Assembly (NCBI GenBank): GCA_002842205.1
Contig: PHCI01000005.1
Location: forward strand, 1-64,000
Source: Betaproteobacteria bacterium HGW-Betaproteobacteria-3
Lineage (GTDB): Bacteria > Pseudomonadota > Gammaproteobacteria > Burkholderiales > Burkholderiaceae_C
Length of the DNA: 64,000 nucleotides
Reading direction: 5' to 3'
Shown here: positions 1-9,381 of the stretch, in pieces
How positions within the stretch are numbered: the first letter of the stretch is position 1
Layout of the letters: each line of letters begins with the position of its first letter
Position numbers and translations under genes: made by a program
The notes under the pieces: model-generated
What the model was told of the DNA's origin: nothing
Seen by the model: only the letters and a program-made list of their open reading frames with translations
Databases searched by the model: none

Positions 1-948
1 GCTGTTGCGCACGGTGCTCGAGATCTGCTCCATCGAGGCGGCCGTCTGCTGCAGGTTGGCCGCCTGTTCTTCGGTGCGTTGCGACAGGTCGGAGTTGCCC
101 GTGGCAATCTGGGCGCTGCCCGTGGCGATGGAGTCGGAGCTGGCACGGACCTCACCCACCACCTTGGCCAGCGACTGCTGCATGGCGAGCATGCCCGCCA
201 TGACGCTGGCGCGGTCGCCCTCGCGCACGGCGATGGGGGTGGTCAGGTCGCCCTGGGCGATGGCGCTGGTCACGGCCAGCACCTCGCCGGGTTCGGCCCC
301 CAACTGGCGGGAAATGCCGCGCACCAGCAGCCAGCCGAACACGGCCGCCAGGGCCAGGCCGATGGCCATGCTGGCAATGGCCAGGGTGCGGATCGCGCCA
401 TACAACGCCGTGGCCGCTTCATATTCTTTCTTGGCTTCGTCCACCTGGAGTTGGACCAAGGCGTCCAGCGTCTTGTTGGCCGCGTCATGCGAAGTCCGGA
501 GTTTGTCCAGCACGATGCGCGCCTCCATCATGTCGTTGGCGCGCAGTGCAGCCAATGCCGGCTGAAGGCCGCTCGCCACATAAGCCTTGCGTTCTTCCGT
601 GAACTGCTTGGCCAGCGTCGCCTCCTCCGTCGTCAACGTGGTGGCCGCGTAGGCGTCCCAGTCTTTCGTGATCGTGGCAATATTGGCCTCCACCGTGGCG
701 ATGTTCTTGGCAATGTATTCGGGCGTTGGCGTGGCGATGGCGCCGACGACGGCCAGCCGGTTGTTCAGCATCAACGAGTCAATTTCACCCAACAGCTGCG
801 CCGGAACCGTCCGGTCTTCGTACACGCTTTTGAGGGACGCGTTGGACGACGCAATGCCGTACAAGCCGACACCGCCAATGGCCACCAGCAAAACGGCGAG
901 CAAGCCGAGGACCAGGCTGAGCCGTGTGCCCACCTTCATGTTGTTCAT
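1..948 (-). CDS. Methyl-accepting chemotaxis protein, C-terminus cut off by window edge
   Basis: Transmembrane chemoreceptor that passes ligand occupancy to CheA/CheW. The visible 316 codons read MNNMKVGTRLSLVLGL, a first membrane helix (about residues 8-30), a periplasmic four-helix-type sensor segment, a second membrane helix around 190-210, a HAMP region, and the start of the signalling coiled coil with the typical SDLSQRTEEQAANLQQTAAS stretch. The gene runs off base 1, so the hairpin tip that binds CheW and any C-terminal pentapeptide are not seen. It lies 76 bp downstream of cheW on the same strand, probably in one transcript. A GAAGG ribosome site precedes the ATG. Ligand unknown; the family call is secure. 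Confidence 0.93.
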   Translation of the reverse strand, partial: MNNMKVGTRLSLVLGLLAVLLVAIGGVGLYGIASSNASLKSVYEDRTVPAQLLGEIDSLMLNNRLAVVGAIATPTPEYIAKNIATVEANIATITKDWDAYAATTLTTEEATLAKQFTEERKAYVASGLQPALAALRANDMMEARIVLDKLRTSHDAANKTLDALVQLQVDEAKKEYEAATALYGAIRTLAIASMAIGLALAAVFGWLLVRGISRQLGAEPGEVLAVTSAIAQGDLTTPIAVREGDRASVMAGMLAMQQSLAKVVGEVRASSDSIATGSAQIATGNSDLSQRTEEQAANLQQTAASMEQISSTVRNS

Positions 949-1024
949 AGGAAACCTTCTGTTGTTGTTCGTTTGAATGCCCCGCACTGTCGGCGCCGTC
1001 GGCGCGTTCGAGCGAGCCGTGATT

Positions 1025-1558
1025 TCAATGCGCTGCCATCACGTCGGCCACCAGCCCCATGTCGGCACTGCCCATGAGCTGCTCGATGTCGAGCAGGATC
1101 AGCATGCGTTCGGTGCTGCCGGTCTTGACCGTGCCCAAGCCGGTGATGAAGTCGGCGTCCACCGCGGCGTTGAACTCGGGCGCGGGCTTGATCTGCTCGG
1201 GGCTGAGTTCGAGCACGTCCGACACCGAATCCACCACCACGCCCATGACGCGGGTGCCAATGTTGAGCACGATGGTCACGGTCAGGCTGTCGTATTTGAC
1301 GTCGGTCATGGCAAATTTGGTGCGCAGATCGACAACGGGCACGATGATGCCGCGCAGGTTCTGCACGCCCTTGATGAAGGCCGGGGCGTTGGCAATGCGC
1401 GTGGGCTCGGCGTAACCGCGGATTTCCTGCACCCGCAGGATGTCAATGCCGTATTCCTCGGCACCCAGGCGAAAGCTCAGGTATTCACGGGGCTGCACCG
1501 TGGCAGGTGCCATGCGTGCGGCGGAAGAAGTGGCAACAGGGGCAAGTACAGCGCTCAT
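1025..1558 (-). CDS. cheW: Chemotaxis coupling protein CheW
   Basis: Adaptor that links chemoreceptors to the CheA kinase at the polar array. The 177-residue protein has the CheW core [20 protein letters not shown] from about residue 25, then the conserved [13 protein letters not shown] segment and a C-terminal [10 protein letters not shown] strand. The first 23 residues are an Ala/Thr-rich tail that many homologues lack. It is followed by a chemoreceptor gene on the same strand and preceded by a possible sigma-28 promoter about 350 bp upstream, consistent with flagellar-class control. CheA is not in the window. Confidence 0.95.
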   Translation of the reverse strand: MSAVLAPVATSSAARMAPATVQPREYLSFRLGAEEYGIDILRVQEIRGYAEPTRIANAPAFIKGVQNLRGIIVPVVDLRTKFAMTDVKYDSLTVTIVLNIGTRVMGVVVDSVSDVLELSPEQIKPAPEFNAAVDADFITGLGTVKTGSTERMLILLDIEQLMGSADMGLVADVMAAH

Positions 1559-1627
1559 GATTTCCTTGAGGAAGTAAAAAGTGGGAAATGAAAAATGGAA
1601 AAGGATGCGGTTAAAAAACGGCGGCGC

Positions 1628-1831
1628 TCAGCGCTTGCCCGGCCCGAACCCCGAGGGCTGGAAGCCTGAGTCGCGGGGTTTGAACAGGCCCATGCTGCCC
1701 TCGCGCGTGGCCAGGCGGCCGCTCAGGAAGGCGTGCGAGCGGCTGGCCGCGCCCGAGGGAATGGCCAAAGCTGGGGGGGTACGGGCGCCGTCGGCGCGGG
1801 TGCGGGTCTGGGGTCGGTCTGTGACGGGCAT
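1628..1831 (-). CDS. Possible small basic hypothetical protein (67 aa)
   Basis: Short reading frame between cheW and the sigma-28-like promoter, oriented with cheW. The product is rich in Arg, Gly, Ser and Pro, ends in FKPRDSGFQPSGFGPGKR, and has no recognised domain. The ribosome site is poor. Its position inside a putative chemotaxis transcript favours a real gene, but high-GC sequence produces such frames by chance, so this is tentative. Confidence 0.3.
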   Translation of the reverse strand: MPVTDRPQTRTRADGARTPPALAIPSGAASRSHAFLSGRLATREGSMGLFKPRDSGFQPSGFGPGKR

Positions 1832-1905
1832 CGTGTGGTCTCGCTGGTGTCACTGCATCGGGCCTGGCAGGGGTGAACCCCCCGCCTCTCAGGCCTTCTG
1901 AACAG

Positions 1906-1937
1906 GTTTACGGCATGTTACGAACCCGACTTGAGCC
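1906..1937 (-). promoter_or_regulatory. Possible sigma-28 (FliA) promoter upstream of cheW
   Basis: On the minus strand the sequence reads TCAAGTC, then about 13 bases, then GCCGTAAA. This resembles flagellar-class promoters (TAAA near -35, GCCGATAA near -10). It faces the small reading frame and cheW, a chemotaxis gene, which makes it biologically sensible. Spacing is one base longer than the enteric consensus, so confidence is moderate. Confidence 0.42.
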
Positions 1938-2014
1938 GGGAAACGCCGAAAAGCGAGAACTATTTGGGCCAAATCAGTTTGGCCGGGGCCCGCGGACCCC
2001 AAAAAAACGATCGC

Positions 2015-2662
2015 TCAGGCTGCGGCGGCGATCTGGCGCAGTGCCTGTTCGAACACCTCAGGGGGCTGGCCGCCGGAGATCAGGTGCTTGTCGTTGATGA
2101 TGATGGCGGGCACCGAATGAATGCCCTGGTCCATGTAGAAGCGCTCGCGCTCGCGCACCTCGGCGGCGAAGGTGTCGGACGCCAGGATGGCGCGGGCCGC
2201 TTCCACGTCCAGCCCGACGTCGGCCACCGCACGCAGCAGCACGTCGTGCGCACCGGGGCTTTCGCCGTCGGTGAAATAGGCCTTGAACAGCGCCATCTTG
2301 AGCGCGTGCTGCTGGCCCTGCCCTTCGGCCCAGTGCAACAGGCGATGCGCGTCAAAGGTGTTGTAGACACGGCCGCGCTTGCCCTTGCCAAAGGTGAACC
2401 CCACGGCCTCGCCACGCTGGCGGATCGCCTCGGTGTTGCGCGCCACCTGTTCGGCCGAGATGCCGTATTTGGCCGACAGGTGCTCTACGATCTCCTGGCC
2501 TTCGGCGCCCATTTGCGGGTTGAGCTCGAACGGCTGGAAATGCAGGTCGGCCTGCACCACATCCGAGGCGCGCTCCAGGGCGGTTTCAAGGGACTTGAGC
2601 CCGATGGCACACCACGGGCAGGACACGTCGGAGACAAAATCGATTTTCAGGGCTTGGGGCAT
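2015..2662 (-). CDS. DsbA-family (FrnE-like) thiol-disulfide oxidoreductase
   Basis: Thioredoxin-fold protein of the FrnE/2-hydroxychromene-2-carboxylate isomerase group. The first strand (KIDFVSDVSCPWCAIG) carries the redox motif C15-P-W-C18; the helical insertion follows; and SVPAIIINDKHLISGGQP near the C-terminus is the cis-proline loop of the family. At 215 residues it is full length. There is no signal peptide, so it is probably cytoplasmic, unlike classical DsbA. Homologues are linked to oxidative stress or polyketide metabolism, but the substrate cannot be inferred here. Monocistronic in appearance. Confidence 0.88.
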   Translation of the reverse strand: MPQALKIDFVSDVSCPWCAIGLKSLETALERASDVVQADLHFQPFELNPQMGAEGQEIVEHLSAKYGISAEQVARNTEAIRQRGEAVGFTFGKGKRGRVYNTFDAHRLLHWAEGQGQQHALKMALFKAYFTDGESPGAHDVLLRAVADVGLDVEAARAILASDTFAAEVRERERFYMDQGIHSVPAIIINDKHLISGGQPPEVFEQALRQIAAAA

Positions 2663-2771
2663 GGTCGGCGCTCCAGAAAGGTTTTGGGACGGCCCTTACT
2701 TTAGCGCTGCTGCGGTCCGGGCGTGGCACGCGCCTCCAATGGCCTTTCGCGCCCTGGTCGGCGCGGCCGGT

Positions 2772-3491
2772 TCAGCGGCCGTGGGCGCTGTCGAAGATGT
2801 CGGTCTGCGCAAACTGGCCTTCGCTGGGGCGGGCCAGGTCGTCCAGGTCAATCAGGCCCACCTTGCCCATCAGCTTGCGCGCGCCAGAGCGCACCGGGCC
2901 ACGGGCGGCCTCGTGCTGGGCAGTGGCGGCATCGGCGTCGAGCTTGGCCTGGACGATCGACTCCAGGCTCATGAATTCCGAGCCCGACAGCCGCGTGGGC
3001 CACGGCGGCGTGGCCGCGGCGGGGTCGGCGTTGCGCATCAGCGGCACCACCTTGGCCCGGCGGGCCTGTTCGGCCTCGGCGGTTTCGCGGGCCACCCGTT
3101 CGGCGTGCGTGCGCCGCACATCGGCCATGCGGCGGGCGAGCCATTCGGTGGTCAGGCGTTCGGTGGGCATCGGAAGCACGGCCGACACGTCCTGCACTTG
3201 CAGCAAGAACTCCTTTTCCCCCAATTGCAGGCCCATCACCGACTCGATGCTGCGACGCAAATAGGCCTGTAGCGCCAGCACCTCCACGCCGCTGACCGGG
3301 TAAGGCAGGCTGATCTGCAGCACATAGCCGGTGTTGCCGGAAGCGCTCTCGGTGCGCACCAGACGGCCGCGCGACGACACATTGATGTGGGACAGCGCCA
3401 CGGCGCACACCTGCATCATGCGGCGCGCGCGCTGGGGCCAGTCGGATTTGGGGGCGCCCATTCCGAAAAATCGCTTGAAGCCTTCCAACAT
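2772..3491 (-). CDS. Hypothetical protein, unknown function (239 aa)
   Basis: I do not recognise a family. The protein starts MLEGFKRFFGMG, has an alpha/beta-looking first half (ISLPYPVSGVEVLALQAYLR, then MGLQLGEKEFLLQVQDVSAV), a charged helical middle rich in Arg/Glu/Ala (about residues 115-145), and a low-complexity Ala/Asp tail. No signal peptide or membrane helix is evident, so it is probably cytoplasmic. Codon use and GC match the neighbours, which argues for a real resident gene. The upstream region carries an inverted-repeat cluster shared with the divergent metallo-hydrolase gene. Confidence 0.7.
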   Translation of the reverse strand: MLEGFKRFFGMGAPKSDWPQRARRMMQVCAVALSHINVSSRGRLVRTESASGNTGYVLQISLPYPVSGVEVLALQAYLRRSIESVMGLQLGEKEFLLQVQDVSAVLPMPTERLTTEWLARRMADVRRTHAERVARETAEAEQARRAKVVPLMRNADPAAATPPWPTRLSGSEFMSLESIVQAKLDADAATAQHEAARGPVRSGARKLMGKVGLIDLDDLARPSEGQFAQTDIFDSAHGR

Positions 3492-3516
3492 GACTTACCT
3501 CCCGAACGCGACCAAA

Positions 3517-3542
3517 ATCAGCAATTCTGATACTTTTATCAG
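3517..3542. promoter_or_regulatory. Cluster of three alternating half-sites (possible operator)
   Basis: ATCAG (3517-3521), CTGAT (3527-3531) and ATCAG (3538-3542) make two overlapping inverted repeats: ATCAG-N5-CTGAT, and CTGATA-CTTT-TATCAG, which is perfect. They lie just upstream of the minus-strand unknown gene and in the divergent intergenic region. The spacing suggests a dimeric regulator; its identity is unknown. Confidence 0.35.
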
Positions 3543-3590
3543 TTTAATGGGATGCAGATTTTTTGCAAGTCACCCGCCGCTGCGACACGG

Positions 3591-3604
3591 TTGACCTGCA
3601 TCAA
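3591..3604 (+). promoter_or_regulatory. FNR/ANR-type box
   Basis: TTGACCTGCATCAA matches the FNR/CRP-family consensus TTGAT-N4-ATCAA with one mismatch. It sits 52 bp before the ATG of the di-iron metallo-hydrolase gene, a reasonable place for oxygen-dependent control. Whether it activates or represses cannot be judged without the transcription start. Confidence 0.5.
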
Positions 3605-3655
3605 CCGCGCAACAAATGCCTTGCGTACCATGCGGTTCTTTTCAGGGAAAACCCC

Positions 3656-4483
3656 ATGTCCATCGAACTGTTCCGCAATGACCACCACGCCTGCCTGATG
3701 TTCACCGACCTGATCGAGGACCACGGCGAAGCCGTGCAGGCCAACCAGTTCCTGGTGGTGGACCACGGCTGCGGCGCCATCATCGACCCGGGTGGCAACC
3801 TGGCCTTCAACGAACTGTTTCTGGCCACCTCGCGGTATTTCACGCCGCAAAACCTCGACTACATCATTGCCTCACATGCCGACCCGGACATCATCGCGGC
3901 GCTGGACCGCTGGCTCACGTCCACCCGGGCGCAGCTGGTGATCTCGCGCGTGTGGGAGCGGTTTGCACCGCACTTCACCAAGGTGGGCAAAACCGACGGC
4001 CGCGTCATCGGCGTGCCCGACGCGGGCGGCAAACTGCCACTCGGTCAAAGCGAGTTGTGGCTGCTGCCGGCGCATTTTTTGCACTCCGAGGGCAACTTCC
4101 ACTTTTACGACCCGGTCAGCCGCATCCTGTTCACGGGCGACCTGGGCGTGTCGATGATGTCGGGCGCCGAAGCGGCCCGTCCCGTGACCCACCTGAAAAG
4201 CCACATCCCCCGCATGGAAGGCTTTCACCGCCGCTACATGGTGTCCAACAAGATCCTGCGCCTGTGGGTGCGCATGGCGCGTCAGCTCGACATCGCCATG
4301 CTGGTGCCGCAACACGGCGCGCCCATCAGCGGCGCCGCGGCGATCCGGGATTTTCTGGACTGGATCGACACCCTGGCCTGCGGCATCGACCTGTTTGACG
4401 ACCGCGCCTACCAGCTGCCCACGGCCCGCATCGACCCCGTGACCCGCCACACCGGCGCACCGCTGCGCGCGGTCGGCGGCTGA
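3656..4483 (+). CDS. Metallo-beta-lactamase-fold di-iron protein, oxygen-binding (ODP) type
   Basis: Soluble protein of 275 residues resembling the di-iron domain of flavodiiron proteins but with no flavodoxin part. Candidate metal ligands occur in order: H74-x-D76-x-D78 (SHADPD), H143 (LHSEGN), D162 (FTGDLG) and H220 (PQHG). Flavodiiron proteins use HxExD, so the Glu-to-Asp change at the second ligand is a variation. The family binds or reduces O2 and related molecules and is linked to signalling in some bacteria; here the exact activity is unknown. The ATG at 3656, with CAGGGA before it, is chosen over an upstream in-frame start at 3563 that would read through the FNR-type box. Confidence 0.85.
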   Translation: MSIELFRNDHHACLMFTDLIEDHGEAVQANQFLVVDHGCGAIIDPGGNLAFNELFLATSRYFTPQNLDYIIASHADPDIIAALDRWLTSTRAQLVISRVWERFAPHFTKVGKTDGRVIGVPDAGGKLPLGQSELWLLPAHFLHSEGNFHFYDPVSRILFTGDLGVSMMSGAEAARPVTHLKSHIPRMEGFHRRYMVSNKILRLWVRMARQLDIAMLVPQHGAPISGAAAIRDFLDWIDTLACGIDLFDDRAYQLPTARIDPVTRHTGAPLRAVGG

Positions 4484-4490
4484 GCGCGCG

Positions 4491-5654
4491 CTAGCGGCCG
4501 CCCAGGCCCATGGCCCGGGTGATGACTTCTTTCATGATCTCGTTGGTGCCCCCGTAGATGCGCTGCACCCGGGCGTCGGCATAGGCGCGGGTGATGGGGT
4601 ATTCCCACATGTAGCCGTAACCGCCGAACAACTGCACGCATTCGTCCATGACCTTGCACTGCAGGTCAGAGCACCAGTATTTGGCCATGCTGGCCGTGGC
4701 GGTGTCGAGCTGGTCCTGCACCAGCAGTTCGGTGCACTTGTCGACAAACACGCGGGCCACCTGCACCCCGGTCTGCAGTTCGGCCAAGGTGAAGCGGGTG
4801 TTCTGGAACGTCGCCACCGGCTGGCCGAACACCTTGCGCTCTTTCACATACGCCACCGTCCAGTCGATCGCGGCCTGTGCGGCGGCGACGGCACCGATGG
4901 CAATCTGCAGCCGCTCCCAGGGCAGTTGCTCCATCAGGCCGATGAAACCGCGGTGGAGCTGCGCTTCGCCGCCCAGCAGGTGGTCGGCCGGCACGCGAAC
5001 GTTGTCAAAGAACAGCTCGGACGTGTCCTGCGCCTTGAGACCCAGCTTCTTGAGCCGCTTGCCTTTTTCGAAGCCCGGCATGCCGCGCTCCACGAGAAAA
5101 AGGCTGGTGCCTTTTGCGCCAGCAGCAGGGTTGGTCTTGGCCACCACGATCACCAGGTCGGCGTGCCAGCCGTTGGTGATGAAGGTCTTGCTGCCGTTGA
5201 GCCGGTAGCTGCCGTCAGGTTGCACCAGCGCCGTGGACTGGATACCCTGCAGGTCGCTGCCGGCGGCGGGCTCGCTCATCGCAATCGCGCCGACCATGTC
5301 ACCGCTGGCCAACTGCGGCAGGTACTTCGCCTTTTGCGCTTCGGTGCCGTAATGCAGAAGGTACGGCGCCACGATCTCGCTGTGCAGCCCGTAGCCGATG
5401 CCGCTGAATCCCGCACGGCCCAGCTCTTCCATCTGCACCACGCTGTACAGTTTGTCGGCGCCCGCCCCGCCATAGGCCTCGGGCATGGTCATGCACAAAA
5501 AGCCGTTGGCTCCCGCCTTGCGCCAGACCTCGCGGTCCACGCAGCCCTGCTCTTCCCAGTCGGCATGAAAAGGCGCGATCTCCTGGTCCATGAAGCGGCG
5601 AAAACTGTCACGAAAGGCCTCATGGTCGGGGCTGAACAGGGTGCGTTCGATCAT
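4491..5654 (-). CDS. Acyl-CoA dehydrogenase (long-chain/isovaleryl type)
   Basis: FAD-dependent enzyme for the first step of beta-oxidation or branched-chain acyl-CoA breakdown, passing electrons to electron transfer flavoprotein. The 387-residue protein has AMSEPAAGSDLQGI (substrate/FAD loop), the GSKTFITNG strand, and IYGGTNEIMKEVI near the C-terminus. Gly replaces the Glu that is catalytic in medium-chain enzymes, so the base is probably E247 in the helix reading LPWERLQ, as in long-chain and isovaleryl enzymes. It is divergent from the thiolase gene, with which it likely works. Substrate chain length cannot be settled from sequence. Confidence 0.93.
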   Translation of the reverse strand: MIERTLFSPDHEAFRDSFRRFMDQEIAPFHADWEEQGCVDREVWRKAGANGFLCMTMPEAYGGAGADKLYSVVQMEELGRAGFSGIGYGLHSEIVAPYLLHYGTEAQKAKYLPQLASGDMVGAIAMSEPAAGSDLQGIQSTALVQPDGSYRLNGSKTFITNGWHADLVIVVAKTNPAAGAKGTSLFLVERGMPGFEKGKRLKKLGLKAQDTSELFFDNVRVPADHLLGGEAQLHRGFIGLMEQLPWERLQIAIGAVAAAQAAIDWTVAYVKERKVFGQPVATFQNTRFTLAELQTGVQVARVFVDKCTELLVQDQLDTATASMAKYWCSDLQCKVMDECVQLFGGYGYMWEYPITRAYADARVQRIYGGTNEIMKEVITRAMGLGGR

Positions 5655-5756
5655 CGGGTGTCTCCATTTTTACAGAGCATCTGCTTGGTGAAATGAATAT
5701 ACTGCGGAATCCCCCCGCCCCGCTGGGCCCGCACCGCTGTTTTCAGGAGACCCTTC

Positions 5757-6962
<1,206 letters not shown>

Positions 6963-6980
6963 CGCTGGCTGAAACGCATT

Positions 6981-7055
6981 CCGCTCGGGCTGAGTCTGTC
7001 GAAGCCCTGCGCACCCCTATCCAAGATTGCCCTTCGACAAGCTCAGGGCGAACGG
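6981..7055. repeat. Inverted repeat element between thiolase and fadB-type genes
   Basis: Arms at 6981-7003 and 7033-7055 are near-perfect complements: CCGCTCGGGCTGAGTCTGTC followed by GAA, and TTCGACAAGCTCAGGGCGAA followed by CGG. About 29 bp separate them, so the transcript could fold into a long hairpin. The arm sequence is a REP-like element I recall from many proteobacteria. It supplies a spurious in-frame upstream start for the next gene. Possible roles are mRNA stabilisation or partial termination between the two genes. Confidence 0.8.
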
Positions 7056-7062
7056 AGACTTC

Positions 7063-9228
7063 ATGAAAACCATCCGCTACGAACTCGCCGACGGCATCGC
7101 CACCCTCACCTTCGACGAGCCCGACTCCCCGGTCAACACCATGTGCGCGCAGTGGCAGCACGACCTGACCGAGGCCACGGCACAGGTGGTCAAGGACAAG
7201 GACGCGATCAAGGGCATCATCCTCGCTTCCAACAAGACCACTTTTTTTGCCGGAGCCGACCTCAAGGGCACGATGCGCCTGCAGGCCAGCGACGCCCACC
7301 GCGTGTTCGAAGAGATCGAGCAGACCAAGAAATGCTTTCGCACCCTGGAGACGCTGGGCAAACCGGTGGTGAGCTGCCTCAACGGCACGGCGCTGGGCGG
7401 CGGCTGGGAGGTGGCGCTGGTGGGCCACTACCGCATCGCCGCCGACAACCCCAAGATCCAGTTCGGCCTGCCCGAGATCACGCTGGGCCTGATTCCCGGC
7501 GCCAGCGGCATCACCAAGATGACCCGCCTGCTGGGCCTGATGGGCGCGCAGCCCTACATCCTGGAGAGCAAGCTGTTCGGCCCGCGTGAGGCAATTGAGC
7601 TGGGCCTGGTGCAGGAGCTGGTGCCCGCCGACGGGGACCTGCCCGGCACCTTGCGGGCCGCCGCGCTCGCATGGATTGCCCGGCACGATGGTGCCGCTGC
7701 GCCGGCCCATCACCCGTGGGACGACAAAAACTACAAAATGCCCGGCGGCACGCCCACCCACCCCAAGATCGCCGGCATGCTCAGCGTGGCCCCGGCCGTG
7801 CTCAAGCAAAAAACCCGCGGCCTCTACCCCTCGCCCGAATACGCGCTGGCCGCCATGGTGGAAGGCGCGCTGGTCGACTTTGACACCGCACTGCGCATCG
7901 AAAGCCGCTACCTTGCCAAGCTGATCGTGAGCCCGGTGGCAAAGAACATGATCAACACGTTCTTCTTCAACATGAACGCGATCAAGAGCGGGCAGTCGCG
8001 GCCGACAGACATTCCCCGGTACAAACCGCAAAAGGTCGGCCTGATCGGCGCCGGCATGATGGGCGCCGGTATCGCCTATGCGCAGGCGAGCCGCGGCATC
8101 GCCACGGTGCTGAAAGACATGTCGCTTGAGAAGGCCGAGGCTGGCAAGGCCCACAGCGTCAAACTTACCCAGCCGCGGGTGGACCAGGGCAAGCTCTCGC
8201 CGCACGACCAAAAGGCGCTGCTGGACCGCATCACCCCCACCGCCAGTGCCGCCGACCTGCAGGGCTGCGACCTCATCATCGAAGCCGTGTTCGAGAACCG
8301 CGAACTCAAGGCCCGCGTCACGCAGGAAGCCGAGCCCATGCTGGCGCCGGGCGGCTTTTTCGCCAGCAACACCTCCACCCTGCCCATCAGCGGCCTGGCC
8401 ATGGCGAGCGCCCATCCGGCGCAGTTCGTCGGCATCCATTTCTTCAGCCCGGTGGACAAGATGAAGCTGGTGGAAATCATCCGCGGCAAAAAAACCGACG
8501 ACGTCACCGTGGCCCGCGCTTTTGACTATGTGCAGGCCCTCGGCAAGATCCCGATTGTGGTGAACGACGCGCGCGGCTTCTACACCAGCCGCACCTTTGG
8601 GACGTTTGTCATGGAAGGTACCGCCATGCTGGGTGAAGGCATCCCGGCGCCCGTGATCGAGAACGCCGGGCTGCAGTGCGGCATGCCCGTGGGGCCGCTC
8701 GCCGTGCTGGACGAGACCGCACTCAGTTTGAGCGTGCACGTGCTGGACCAGACCCGTGCCGACTTCGCCGCCGAAGGCCGCCCCTACACCGCCACACCGG
8801 GCGAACTGCTGGTCGAGCAGATGGTCAAGGAATTCAAGCGCAATGGCCGCGCGGCCGGTGGCGGCTTCTACGACTATCCCGCAGGGCAGAAAAAGACACT
8901 GTGGCCCGGACTGGCCACGCGGTTCGAAAAACCCGGCATCGCCTGGGACATGCAAGACCTCAAGGACCGCCTGCTCTACCGCCAGGCCGTGGAAACCGCT
9001 CGTTGCCTGCATGAAGGCGTGCTCACCACCGTGCACGACGCCAACATCGGTTCGATCTTCGGCATCGGCTTTCCGGCCTGGACCGGCGGCGCGCTGCAGT
9101 TCATTTACGGCATGGGCATCGACGCCTTTCTTGCGCGGGCCTCTGAACTGGCCAAAAAGTTCGGTCCGGGCTTTGCCGTGGAAGCCGCGGTGGGCGAAAC
9201 CCTGCGCCAGCACCAGCCGATGTATTGA
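7063..9228 (+). CDS. Multifunctional enoyl-CoA hydratase / 3-hydroxyacyl-CoA dehydrogenase (FadB/FadJ type)
   Basis: Two-domain beta-oxidation enzyme of 721 residues. The crotonase domain (about 1-190) has FFAGADLKG, the oxyanion loop GTALGGGWEVALVGHYRIAA, and the catalytic-Glu region LPEITLGLIPGASG. The NAD-binding domain begins with GLIGAGMMGAGIAY near residue 327, followed by ASNTSTLPISGLA and GIHFFSPVDKMKLVEII. A C-terminal dehydrogenase repeat follows. ATG 7063 is preceded by GGAG; the in-frame TTG at 7027 lies inside the inverted-repeat element and would add repeat-encoded residues, so it is rejected. With the thiolase it would make the alpha/beta trifunctional complex. Confidence 0.95.
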   Translation: MKTIRYELADGIATLTFDEPDSPVNTMCAQWQHDLTEATAQVVKDKDAIKGIILASNKTTFFAGADLKGTMRLQASDAHRVFEEIEQTKKCFRTLETLGKPVVSCLNGTALGGGWEVALVGHYRIAADNPKIQFGLPEITLGLIPGASGITKMTRLLGLMGAQPYILESKLFGPREAIELGLVQELVPADGDLPGTLRAAALAWIARHDGAAAPAHHPWDDKNYKMPGGTPTHPKIAGMLSVAPAVLKQKTRGLYPSPEYALAAMVEGALVDFDTALRIESRYLAKLIVSPVAKNMINTFFFNMNAIKSGQSRPTDIPRYKPQKVGLIGAGMMGAGIAYAQASRGIATVLKDMSLEKAEAGKAHSVKLTQPRVDQGKLSPHDQKALLDRITPTASAADLQGCDLIIEAVFENRELKARVTQEAEPMLAPGGFFASNTSTLPISGLAMASAHPAQFVGIHFFSPVDKMKLVEIIRGKKTDDVTVARAFDYVQALGKIPIVVNDARGFYTSRTFGTFVMEGTAMLGEGIPAPVIENAGLQCGMPVGPLAVLDETALSLSVHVLDQTRADFAAEGRPYTATPGELLVEQMVKEFKRNGRAAGGGFYDYPAGQKKTLWPGLATRFEKPGIAWDMQDLKDRLLYRQAVETARCLHEGVLTTVHDANIGSIFGIGFPAWTGGALQFIYGMGIDAFLARASELAKKFGPGFAVEAAVGETLRQHQPMY

Positions 9229-9295
9229 AGTGCGGCCCACGCGATTGACGCGGGCCCTGCGCTAGGGGAAAACGGCATGTGACCGGCCCCGCGCC

Positions 9296-9326
9296 TTGAC
9301 ATATAACGGTAACCGCCTCCGGTTAC
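9296..9326 (+). promoter_or_regulatory. Putative promoter and palindromic operator of the polyamine ABC operon
   Basis: A consensus-like TTGACA lies at 9296-9301 and a perfect inverted repeat GTAACCG-CCTC-CGGTTAC at 9309-9326, 56 bp before the binding-protein ATG. No good -10 stands at the ideal spacing, so promoter assignment is uncertain. The palindrome in this position looks like a repressor site. Confidence 0.38.
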
Positions 9327-9381
9327 GCTATGTACCCGGGACGGACCGTCCTCCACCTAAAAACTTCAAGAGGGATCCCCG

